DNA from: Bacteroidales bacterium
GTDB lineage: Bacteria > Bacteroidota > Bacteroidia > Bacteroidales > F082
Reading direction: 5' to 3'
NCBI GenBank assembly: GCA_019454985.1
Contig: JACFNF010000001.1
Coordinates: forward strand, 62,001-126,000
Length of the DNA stretch: 64,000 nt
Both the position numbers and the translations under genes were made by a program. Of the stretch, positions 26,791-34,654 are shown piece after piece; position 1 is the first letter of the stretch, and the number at the start of each line of letters is the position of its first letter. The notes beneath the pieces are model-generated. The model saw only the letters and a list, made by a program, of their open reading frames with translations. It was not told the DNA's origin and did no database searches.

Positions 26791-27930
26791 TTATTTGATC
26801 AGATCACGCGAGATGATGATCTTTTGCACCTCGCTGGTTCCTTCATAAATCTGGGTAAGCTTGGCTTCGCGCATCAGGCGTTCAACGTGATATTCTTTCA
26901 CATAACCATATCCGCCGTGAATCTGAACGGCTTCGGTGGTCACCTCCATGGCGATATCGGCAGCATATTGCTTGGCCATGGCGCTGGCCACGCCGTAGGG
27001 CTTGCCCTGATCTTTGAGCCAGGCAGCTTTCAGGCAGAGGTTGCGGGCGTTTTCAACTTTCACTGCCATATCGGCTAATTTGAAAGCAATGGCCTGATGA
27101 TTGGCAATGGCAGTTCCGAAAGCCTTACGCTCTTTGGAATAGGCTACGGCTCTTTCCAAGGCGCCCGAGGCAATGCCTAAAGCCTGAGCAGCAATACCGA
27201 TACGGCCGCCTTCGAGCACTTTCATAGCAAAAGTGAAACCAAAACCTTCTTCACCAATCCGGTTAGCCTTCGGCACTTTCACATCGTTGAACATCACTGC
27301 ATGGGTATCGCTGCTGCGCATGCCCATCTTGTCTTCGTGTGGTCCTAAGGTGATGCCGGGGCTGTCCTTTTCCACAATAAAAGCCGTGATACCTTTGTGT
27401 TTTTTGGAAGGATCGGTCTGTGCAATCAACACATAATAAGAGGCGCTGTTTGCATTGGTGATCCAGTTTTTTGTTCCGTTGACTAAATAATAGTCGCCTT
27501 TGTCTTCGGCAATGGTTCGCTGACTGGTGGCATCGGAACCGGCTTCGGGTTCCGAAAGCAGGAAAGCTCCCAATTTCTCACCTCGTGCCAATGGTTTCAG
27601 ATATTTTTCTTTCTGTTCGTGTGTGCAAAAGGCGTTTATTCCATAACAAACCAATGAATTATTGACCGACATGATCACACTGGTGGAAGCATCAACTTTG
27701 CTGATTTCCTCCATAGCAAGCACATAAGAAACTGCATCAAGTCCGCCTCCATCGTAAGCCGGATCAACCATCATACCCATAAAACCAAGTTCGGCAAGAG
27801 CCTTCACATGCCGATGTGGGAATTCACAGCTTGCATCCCGTTCCAAAACATCCTGTATCAATTCGCGTTGGGCATAGTCGCGGGCAGCCTGCTGAATCAT
27901 GAGCTGCTCTTCAGTAAATGCAAAGTTCAT
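26791..27930 (-). CDS. Short-chain (butyryl-type) acyl-CoA dehydrogenase
   Basis: A flavoenzyme that forms the 2,3 double bond of acyl-CoA and delivers electrons to ETF. The 379 residues match the short-chain family. Motifs are FLLSEPEAGSDA, WITNANSASYYVLIAQT, AVQIHGGYGYVKEYHVER and the catalytic base in QIYEGTSEVQ (Glu363). Direct proximity to etfBA makes the electron route clear. In anaerobes this enzyme may run in reverse (butyryl-CoA dehydrogenase). A TAACTTTG -7 element lies 41 bases upstream. Confidence 0.94.
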   Translation of the reverse strand: MNFAFTEEQLMIQQAARDYAQRELIQDVLERDASCEFPHRHVKALAELGFMGMMVDPAYDGGGLDAVSYVLAMEEISKVDASTSVIMSVNNSLVCYGINAFCTHEQKEKYLKPLARGEKLGAFLLSEPEAGSDATSQRTIAEDKGDYYLVNGTKNWITNANSASYYVLIAQTDPSKKHKGITAFIVEKDSPGITLGPHEDKMGMRSSDTHAVMFNDVKVPKANRIGEEGFGFTFAMKVLEGGRIGIAAQALGIASGALERAVAYSKERKAFGTAIANHQAIAFKLADMAVKVENARNLCLKAAWLKDQGKPYGVASAMAKQYAADIAMEVTTEAVQIHGGYGYVKEYHVERLMREAKLTQIYEGTSEVQKIIISRDLIK

Positions 27931-27971
27931 GTTGAGTGTACTTTAGAATGAAAAAAATAATTTATTTCGGG

Positions 27972-27979
27972 CAAAGTTA
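27972..27979 (-). promoter_or_regulatory. -7 element upstream of the short-chain acyl-CoA dehydrogenase
   Basis: The minus strand reads TAACTTTG, matching TAnnTTTG. It overlaps the last codons of the upstream nitronate-monooxygenase-like gene, so the acyl-CoA dehydrogenase-etfBA unit may have its own start inside the larger block. Confidence 0.5.
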
Positions 27980-28960
27980 GTGATTTTCGGCTAACCCGGG
28001 ATAATTGAACTGACGATCGAGCTGATTTTTCGCTTCTGAGAGGCCTTTGATCAGGTCATCGAAAATTTCCTGAACAGTTTCGATGTGATTCAGCAACACG
28101 GCTGCCTGCCCTATTTCGAGCTCACCCTGTTCGAGGTCGCCTTCGAAGATTCCTTTTTTAGGCCTCCCCCTGCCGAGCATTTCCTTTAAAACTCCGGGAT
28201 CTGCACCATTGGCTTCTGCTTCTTTCACTGCTTGGGAAAACGGGTTTTTAAGCAGCCTGACAGGAACAAGTTTTTTCAACAGTAAAGCAGTGTCTCCTTC
28301 AGCCGAATCAAGCACAGCCTGTTTGAATGCGGGATGTGCCGACGATTCGGCGCTCACAGCGAAACGTGTTCCTATTTGGACTCCCTCGGCACCCATTGCC
28401 ATTGCGGCAAGCATCTGGCTGCCGGTAGCAATACCGCCGGCGGCAATCAGCGGTAATTTGCTAAACTGCCGGATGAGCGGAATCAGGGTCATCGTAGTGG
28501 TTTCTTCAATGCCATTGTGTCCACCGGCTTCAAAACCTTCGGCTACAAGGGCATCCACCCCCGCAGACACAGCTTTGAGGGCAAAACGCGTATTGGCCAC
28601 CACGTGAGCCACCTTCACGCCATGCGACTGAAGCAGTGCGGTATATGTTGCCGGGCTCCCAGCTGAAGTGAACACGATCGGCACTTTTTCTTCCAAAACA
28701 ATACGGATCACTTCATCGGGTTCTGCATACAACAGTGGCAGGTTCACACCGAAAGGCTTATCAGTGGCCTCTTTGCAGCGTTTAACATGTTCGCGAAGAA
28801 CATCGGGGTACATGGAGCCAGCGCCAAGAAGCCCAAGGCCTCCCGCATTACTCACCGCAGAAGCCAATCGCCAACCACTACACCAAACCATCCCTCCCTG
28901 AATGATGGGATAGCGAATACCAAAAAGAGATGCTACACGATTCGAACTCGTCATATACAT
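27977..28960 (-). CDS. Nitronate monooxygenase/2-nitropropane dioxygenase-family flavoprotein
   Basis: A 327-residue FMN-binding TIM-barrel protein with RYPIIQGGMVWCSGWRLA near the start, AEGFEAGGHNG (phosphate/His motif, about residue 140), LIAAGGIATGSQMLAAMAMG and GAEGVQIGTRFA. The family includes nitronate monooxygenases and FabK-type enoyl-ACP reductases; motifs alone do not tell these apart. It sits between fadD and the acyl-CoA dehydrogenase, which may point to a role with acyl-CoA or detoxification of nitro-acyl compounds (inference). ATG codons at residues 1 and 3 are both possible starts. Confidence 0.85.
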   Translation of the reverse strand: MYMTSSNRVASLFGIRYPIIQGGMVWCSGWRLASAVSNAGGLGLLGAGSMYPDVLREHVKRCKEATDKPFGVNLPLLYAEPDEVIRIVLEEKVPIVFTSAGSPATYTALLQSHGVKVAHVVANTRFALKAVSAGVDALVAEGFEAGGHNGIEETTTMTLIPLIRQFSKLPLIAAGGIATGSQMLAAMAMGAEGVQIGTRFAVSAESSAHPAFKQAVLDSAEGDTALLLKKLVPVRLLKNPFSQAVKEAEANGADPGVLKEMLGRGRPKKGIFEGDLEQGELEIGQAAVLLNHIETVQEIFDDLIKGLSEAKNQLDRQFNYPGLAENH

Positions 28961-29050
28961 AAATGAATCATCAAAAAGCCGCTCACTAATAAACCACTTT
29001 CCATTTTTCAGGAGCAGCCACTCCTCAAGACAGAAGTGTTGTGCTGTTTC

Positions 29051-30886
29051 CTATTCACTTTGTTCGCCTTCCTTAAAATCAGGATTTGGAATAGGTGTCT
29101 GGATATGCCCTTCCGAATCGGTATATCCGTAGATTCGATCGAACAACACTTTGTATTTGTTTTTTACCACATTGCGGCGGAGTTTTAAGGTTGGCGAAAG
29201 CTCGCCCGTTTCAGGAGTCCATTCGGTGCAAGTGAGCGCAAACTGTTTGATTTGTTCGTGCGGATTCAGTGTTTTGTTGATTCGGTCAATCTCTTCCTGA
29301 TATCGTTCGATCACTTTCGGATGCTGAATGAGTGCCTTCGAATCGCGGTATTTCACATTATGAAGAAAAGCCCAACCATTGAGAAAATGGAAAGCCGGGC
29401 CGATGATGGCTGCCGTAAATTTTTCTCCGGCTCCAACCACCATAATCTGTTCGATGAACTGTGATTCTTTAAAAATATTTTCGATCACTTGCGGCGCGAC
29501 ATATTTTCCGGTAGAAAGTTTGAAGATTTCTTTCTTTCTATCGGTGATTTTCAAGATGTTCCGATCTTGAAGCTCACCAATATCGCCGGTATGGAACCAG
29601 CCGTCCGCATCAATGGCTTCGGCTGTTTTTTCCGGATCTTTGTAATATCCCATCATAAGGCTGGGGCCTTTCATTAATATTTCGCCGTCGTCGGCAATTT
29701 TTACCTGCACATTGCTCAGGAGAGGGCCAACGGTTCCGAAGCGCATATCAGGCCATTCGGAGTGGTTCACAGCGATAACGGGTGAGGTCTCTGTGAGGCC
29801 GTAACCTTCCTGAATTTTGATGCCGGCACAGCAAAAAACCCTTGCCAATCGGGGTTGTAGGGCCGCACCGCCCGAAATGACAAGCTTCACATTGCCTCCA
29901 AGTGCTTCGCGCCATTTGCTGTAAATGAGTTTGTCGGCAATCTTGCGTTTGAATTCATAAAGCCAACCGTTTGCGCCATTAAGTTCATATTTCAGGCCTA
30001 AATCAACAGCCCAGAAAAACAAGGCTTTTTTAATACCACTCAACTCTTTTCCTTTGAGCAACAACTTATTGAAAAGCTTTTCAATCACCCTTGGAACTGC
30101 AGCAAAACCATCGGGGCTTACTTCGCGCAAATTGTCGCCAATGGTATCTGTGCTTTCGGCATAATAAACCGATACCCCCTGATATTGAAGAAGATAGTTG
30201 ACCATTCGTTCGAAAACATGGCATAACGGAAGAAAACTCAGAAAGCGTCCGTTGTGATCAACCGGCAGCAGATGAATACTGGCCTTCACGTTGGATAAAA
30301 AGTTATGATGACTCAGCATCACCCCTTTTGAAAGACCGGTTGTGCCGGAAGTGTAGATAATTGAAACTAAGTCGGTGGGTGCAATTCTATCGGCAACTTC
30401 TTTTAAAAGTTCTGGTTTTTGATTCTTTTTACCCAGCTCAAGAATTTCGCTCCAGTTTGGCAGTCCCGGAACAGGATCAATGACAAAGACTTTTTCGATA
30501 TTGGGTGTTTTTTCTGTCAGTGGCAAAATTTTCTGGTAAAACTCTTTTGATGAGACGATGGCAAAGCGGGCATCGCTATGTGACAAAATATGCAGGTATT
30601 CGTCATTGCTGTTGTTTGGATAAACCGGCACATGCACGGCGCCCACCTGCGCCATCCCCATATCCATCATATTCCATTCCGGACGGTTGTTGCTGATGGT
30701 GAATATTTTATCGCCTTTTTTGATCCCCAAGGCCAGTAGCCCATAGCTGAAATTATCCACAAATTCGCGGTAAACTGAGGATGAGAATTTTTCCCAAACG
30801 CCATTGCGTTTAACGGCCAATATATCGTCTTTTGGGAAATTGGTTGCAATTTTGCCAACGATGTCGAAGGTTCTTAGAATTTCCAT
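29051..30886 (-). CDS. fadD: Long-chain fatty-acid-CoA ligase
   Basis: Activates free fatty acids to acyl-CoA via an acyl-adenylate. The 611-residue protein has the AMP-binding motif YTSGTTGLSKG (178-188), VISGGAALQPRLARVF, QEGYGLTETSPVIAVN, and DGWFHTGDIGELQDRNILKITDRKKE. The C-terminal lysine region for adenylation is present. These long-chain-ligase features resemble the FAA1/FadD15 type rather than E. coli FadD. It ends the fad operon, 21 bases after the DUF4442 gene. Confidence 0.93.
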   Translation of the reverse strand: MEILRTFDIVGKIATNFPKDDILAVKRNGVWEKFSSSVYREFVDNFSYGLLALGIKKGDKIFTISNNRPEWNMMDMGMAQVGAVHVPVYPNNSNDEYLHILSHSDARFAIVSSKEFYQKILPLTEKTPNIEKVFVIDPVPGLPNWSEILELGKKNQKPELLKEVADRIAPTDLVSIIYTSGTTGLSKGVMLSHHNFLSNVKASIHLLPVDHNGRFLSFLPLCHVFERMVNYLLQYQGVSVYYAESTDTIGDNLREVSPDGFAAVPRVIEKLFNKLLLKGKELSGIKKALFFWAVDLGLKYELNGANGWLYEFKRKIADKLIYSKWREALGGNVKLVISGGAALQPRLARVFCCAGIKIQEGYGLTETSPVIAVNHSEWPDMRFGTVGPLLSNVQVKIADDGEILMKGPSLMMGYYKDPEKTAEAIDADGWFHTGDIGELQDRNILKITDRKKEIFKLSTGKYVAPQVIENIFKESQFIEQIMVVGAGEKFTAAIIGPAFHFLNGWAFLHNVKYRDSKALIQHPKVIERYQEEIDRINKTLNPHEQIKQFALTCTEWTPETGELSPTLKLRRNVVKNKYKVLFDRIYGYTDSEGHIQTPIPNPDFKEGEQSE

Positions 30887-30907
30887 AGCAGCATGTTTTT
30901 GAAGTGG

Positions 30908-31393
30908 TTAGAGTGGTTTTTTTTGTTTGAAAGTCCAAATGATATGAAAACGGGCAATCGTTTCGCCCTTGCTGTCTGTTCCTTCCGAGAGTGAGGTAAA
31001 TCGGGTTCCGTCAGGGTTTTTCAGAGCCTCGGCCACCGCTGTCTCAAGCGCCGCTCTGTCGTTGCAGCGGAAATAAGTTCGGCTGCGGGCTTTTTTCAAA
31101 TATTCGGCCTGCATCCCCACAACGAGCATCGAAACGGGTTGTCCGGCCTTTTTCACTGCTCCAAGTGCCGGCAGTCCCGATGCGAGTTCGGCAGCCATGC
31201 TCAGCGGGGCAAAATAAATTGACCGGAAAGGATTCTTCGTGATGAAACGATAAGGCACCGACACCGTTGCGCCATCCGAATCATACTGTTCCACCCTGAG
31301 GCCGGCCACCCAGCCCAAAGGCAAATGGCGAAACAGATATAATCCAAAGCGCCAACGACTTAAGATGTTTTTCTCAAAAGATGAATCTTGCAT
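30908..31393 (-). CDS. DUF4442 hotdog-fold protein, thioesterase-like
   Basis: A 161-residue protein resembling DUF4442, a family related to PaaI-type hotdog thioesterases. Features are VSVPYRFITKNPFRSIYFAPLS (here from about residue 45), the segment AAELASGLPAL where hotdog thioesterases carry their active residue, and a central helix. It has no signal peptide. Position between fadE and fadD suggests an acyl-CoA hydrolase or acyl-CoA sensor that balances the pool. Activity is not established for the family. Confidence 0.75.
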   Translation of the reverse strand: MQDSSFEKNILSRWRFGLYLFRHLPLGWVAGLRVEQYDSDGATVSVPYRFITKNPFRSIYFAPLSMAAELASGLPALGAVKKAGQPVSMLVVGMQAEYLKKARSRTYFRCNDRAALETAVAEALKNPDGTRFTSLSEGTDSKGETIARFHIIWTFKQKKPL

Positions 31394-31587
31394 ACCCAGT
31401 TCTCAAGGAGTTTGTTTTTTGCGAATGAGCAAATTCGTTCGGGTCGTTGTGCCAAGGATTGACGTGATTTCTTTCTGGCATTGTGACCCTTATGCCCGAT
31501 CAGCCTGCGTAAAGATACGCGAAAAAATGTTATTGTCAAAAAAATACGCAGGTCGGTCGGTGCAGTCTTCAAATTGTTTGTTTTTCC

Positions 31588-31617
31588 GGCAAGCCTGCTT
31601 CATGCTGCAGGCTTGCC
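31588..31617. repeat. Perfect 11-bp inverted repeat between fadE and the DUF4442 gene
   Basis: Arms 31588-31598 and 31607-31617 flank an 8-base loop, 13 bases beyond the fadE stop. Neither strand has a T run after the stem, so it is not a standard terminator. It could protect the 3' end of the upstream mRNA or attenuate transcription into DUF4442-fadD. Confidence 0.6.
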
Positions 31618-31629
31618 AGGATAAAGATG

Positions 31630-33414
31630 TCAGAAAATATACGAACCCTGTTCGATGGTTTGTTGTGCAATGCGGCGTCGGGCAGCTACGCTGTTGACCT
31701 GTTCGCTACGGGTGAATCGTTTCATCCCCATGAGCATGGCTTGTCGTTCATCGCCCTGGGCAAAAGCATTAACTGCATCATTACCCTTCTTTAAAATCAG
31801 GGCGCTGATGTCATAAAAATACACGTCGGCAGCATCTTTCATCAGCAGAAGTTTCTGTTCAGGAACGCTTTGCTGAATCTTTTCGATGCGTAAAAGCATG
31901 GATTCTGCGGCATAGGTGTAGATGATCATATCGGCCAACAACATCATAATTTCCTGTTCATCGGCAAATTTATCGGTAAAATGCTGGACAGCAGCACCGG
32001 CCACCATCAATATGGCCTTCTTGAAATTGACCAATTGTTTTTTCTTGGCTTCGAAATAATCGGTTGTCACCGAGCCAAAATCTGGGATGGCCATCAGTTC
32101 TTTGGCCACTGCCATGGCAGGTGTCAGCAGGTCAATCTCGCCTTTCATGGCCCTCTTGAGCAATTCGCCCACGATGACCATTCGGTTGATCTCGTTGGTT
32201 CCTTCAAAAATCCGGTTAATGCGCGAGTCGCGATAGGCTCTTTCAACCGGAGTTTCGGCCGAATAACCCATTCCGCCATAAATCTGAACTCCTTCATCCA
32301 CAATATAATCTAGTACTTCGGAGCCAAAAACTTTGGCGATGGAAGCTTCAATGGCATATTGACGCATGGCTTCAACAGCGGCCTGTCCTTTTTCCATGCC
32401 ATTGGCCGACAGTATGCGGGCTGCATCGTCAATATTCTGGCTGGCGCGATAGGTCAGCGATTCAGAGGCAAAATTGAGGATGTTCATCTCGGCAAGTTTA
32501 TGACGGATAGCTCCAAATCCGGCAATGGGCGCACCAAACTGTTTGCGCTCTTTGGCATACTGAACCGCATGGCTCACAACGGCTTTGCCGGCGCCCACAG
32601 TGGCGCCCGACAATTTGATTCTGCCCAAATTCAAAATGTTGAGGGCTATTTTGAAACCACCATTCCGTTCGCCAAGAAGATTTTCGGCGGGAACTTTCAC
32701 GTCTTCCAGATACACCTGCACAGTGGACGAACCTTTGATGCCCATCTTTTCTTCGTCGGGGCCAATGGTTACGCCTTTCCATGCCGATTCAACAATGAAA
32801 GCGCTCAAGTTCTTGTCGTCATCAATTTTGGCAAACACGATAAGCAGATCGGCCACACCGCCATTTGTGATCCAGATTTTCACCCCACTCAAGGTGTAAA
32901 ATGAGCCGTCGGGGCTGCTCAAGGCCCGTGCTTTCCCCGAGTTGGCATCACTTCCGGCATCGGCTTCGGTAAGGCAATAGGCTCCGATGAATTCGCCCGA
33001 AGCCAGTTTGGGGATATATTTCTGCTTCTGCGCCTCGTTACCGTAATAAAGAATCGGCAATGTGCCAATGCCCGTGTGAGCTGCAAACGACACTGCAAAA
33101 CTATAGCCCTTACCCATCTCTTCGGTGGTGAGCATGGAAGTGACAAAATTCTGGCCAAACCCCTCATACTCTTCAGGAACCGAAATCCCCAGCAGGCCAA
33201 GCTGACCGGCATCTTTAAGCAGACGTGTAAGCAGGGCACGGTCGTGTTTTTCAAGTTGATCCATCACCGGAACAACCTGGGTTTCGGTAAATTCGCGGCA
33301 ACTTTGGGCCATCATCCTTTGTTCGTCATTGAATTCTTCCGGCACAAAAATTTCGCTGGCTGGTGTTTCACGAATCAGAAACTCACCGCCTTTAATCATG
33401 TTTTTTTCGCTCAT
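31630..33414 (-). CDS. fadE: Acyl-CoA dehydrogenase with C-terminal extension, FadE type
   Basis: Oxidises acyl-CoA to trans-2-enoyl-CoA, reducing ETF. The 594-residue length is that of the long acyl-CoA dehydrogenases of the Bacillus FadE/ACAD9 type, with about 160 extra residues after the catalytic domain. Motifs are CLTEADAGSDANS, GVKIWITNGGVADL, YAKERKQFGAPI, VQIYGGMGYSAETPVERAYRD and the catalytic base in RIFEGTNEINR (Glu404). It is the third gene of the fadN-fadA-fadE series, 35 bases after fadA. Confidence 0.94.
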   Translation of the reverse strand: MSEKNMIKGGEFLIRETPASEIFVPEEFNDEQRMMAQSCREFTETQVVPVMDQLEKHDRALLTRLLKDAGQLGLLGISVPEEYEGFGQNFVTSMLTTEEMGKGYSFAVSFAAHTGIGTLPILYYGNEAQKQKYIPKLASGEFIGAYCLTEADAGSDANSGKARALSSPDGSFYTLSGVKIWITNGGVADLLIVFAKIDDDKNLSAFIVESAWKGVTIGPDEEKMGIKGSSTVQVYLEDVKVPAENLLGERNGGFKIALNILNLGRIKLSGATVGAGKAVVSHAVQYAKERKQFGAPIAGFGAIRHKLAEMNILNFASESLTYRASQNIDDAARILSANGMEKGQAAVEAMRQYAIEASIAKVFGSEVLDYIVDEGVQIYGGMGYSAETPVERAYRDSRINRIFEGTNEINRMVIVGELLKRAMKGEIDLLTPAMAVAKELMAIPDFGSVTTDYFEAKKKQLVNFKKAILMVAGAAVQHFTDKFADEQEIMMLLADMIIYTYAAESMLLRIEKIQQSVPEQKLLLMKDAADVYFYDISALILKKGNDAVNAFAQGDERQAMLMGMKRFTRSEQVNSVAARRRIAQQTIEQGSYIF

Positions 33415-33449
33415 GGTATTTTGTTATTTTAGTGTTATTTTGCAGATAA

Positions 33450-34625
33450 TCAGAACCTTTCAAAAATTCCGGCGGCTCCCTGGCCTGTGCCAACACACAT
33501 GGTTACCATGCCGTAACGTGCGTTTCGGCGTTTGAGCTCGTTGAGGATTTGCACGGTGAGTTTTGCTCCGGTAGCCCCGAGAGGATGCCCCAAGGCGATA
33601 GCGCCTCCGTTCACATTCACCTTGGCCGGATTAAGCCCAAGCTCGCGTATTACGGCAATACTTTGCGAAGCGAACGCCTCATTCAGTTCGATAAGGTCAA
33701 TTTCGTTCAGGCTGATGCCGCTATGTTTGAGCACTTTAGGTATCGCTGCTATCGGCCCAATGCCCATTTTATACGGTTCAACGCCTGCAGCCTGATAATC
33801 CACTAAGCGGGCAATAGGCTGCAATTGATACTCCTGAAGCACTTTTTCTGAAACTACGAGTACAAAAGCCGCTCCATCCGACATCTGGGATGAATTGCCA
33901 GCAGTGGATGTTCCATTGGCAGCAAAAGCCGGTTTAAGTTTCGACAACCCTTCAAGGGAAGTACCGGCACGAGGTCCTTCGTCGGTATTAAAAAGAGTCG
34001 TGCGGGTTTTGCGCTGATTGTTTTCAACATAAGTTTCTTTCACCTCAATGGACACGATTTCCTGACGAAACTTTCCCTCAGATTGTGCCTTGAGGGCCTT
34101 TGCGTGCGACTCCACTGCAAATTCATCCTGTTCCTGACGGCTGACATTGTATTCTTTCGCCACCATCTCGGAAGTAAGCCCCATTCCCATATACCAGCGC
34201 GGATGATGCTGAGCCACTTCGGGGTTGGGCACTTGCCGCCAACCGCCCATGCTGATGAGCGACATGGTTTCGGCTCCGCCGGCAATAATCACATCGGCCA
34301 AACCCGCTCTAATTTTTGCTGTGGCAATGGCAATAGATTCGAGGCCACTGGCACAATAACGGTTGATGGTTGACCCGGGAACTTCCACTGTATCGAGCGA
34401 CATCAGCGAGAGCAATCTGCCCATGTTGAAGCCGCTTTCGGCTTCCGGAAAAGCATTGCCAACCACCACATCATCAATGCGTTTCTTTTCAATCATCGGA
34501 AAATCATCCATCAGCCGCCGGATGACGGTGGCGGCTATATCGTCGGGCCTGACAAAACGAAGGCTTCCTCTGGGAGCTTTTCCAACAGCCGACCGATAAC
34601 CTCCTACAATATATGCATTCATCAT
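33450..34625 (-). CDS. fadA: Acetyl-CoA C-acyltransferase (3-ketoacyl-CoA thiolase)
   Basis: Cleaves 3-ketoacyl-CoA with CoA, releasing acetyl-CoA. The 391-residue protein has all thiolase active-site residues: Cys91 in [10 protein letters not shown], His347 in [10 protein letters not shown] and Cys377 in [10 protein letters not shown]. Two ATGs begin the frame (34625 and 34622). It lies 29 bases downstream of fadN. Length and order match the Bacillus fadA position. Confidence 0.95.
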   Translation of the reverse strand: MMNAYIVGGYRSAVGKAPRGSLRFVRPDDIAATVIRRLMDDFPMIEKKRIDDVVVGNAFPEAESGFNMGRLLSLMSLDTVEVPGSTINRYCASGLESIAIATAKIRAGLADVIIAGGAETMSLISMGGWRQVPNPEVAQHHPRWYMGMGLTSEMVAKEYNVSRQEQDEFAVESHAKALKAQSEGKFRQEIVSIEVKETYVENNQRKTRTTLFNTDEGPRAGTSLEGLSKLKPAFAANGTSTAGNSSQMSDGAAFVLVVSEKVLQEYQLQPIARLVDYQAAGVEPYKMGIGPIAAIPKVLKHSGISLNEIDLIELNEAFASQSIAVIRELGLNPAKVNVNGGAIALGHPLGATGAKLTVQILNELKRRNARYGMVTMCVGTGQGAAGIFERF

Positions 34626-34654
34626 ATTGATTTCTTATTTTGATAGTTATTGAT

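Noticed and set aside
31588..31617. Rho-independent terminator after fadE
   Set aside because: The stem is strong, but no T run follows on either strand; kept only as an inverted repeat.
32359..32904. 181-codon plus-strand frame opposite fadE
   Set aside because: It is a shadow of the acyl-CoA dehydrogenase gene, with no recognisable domain.
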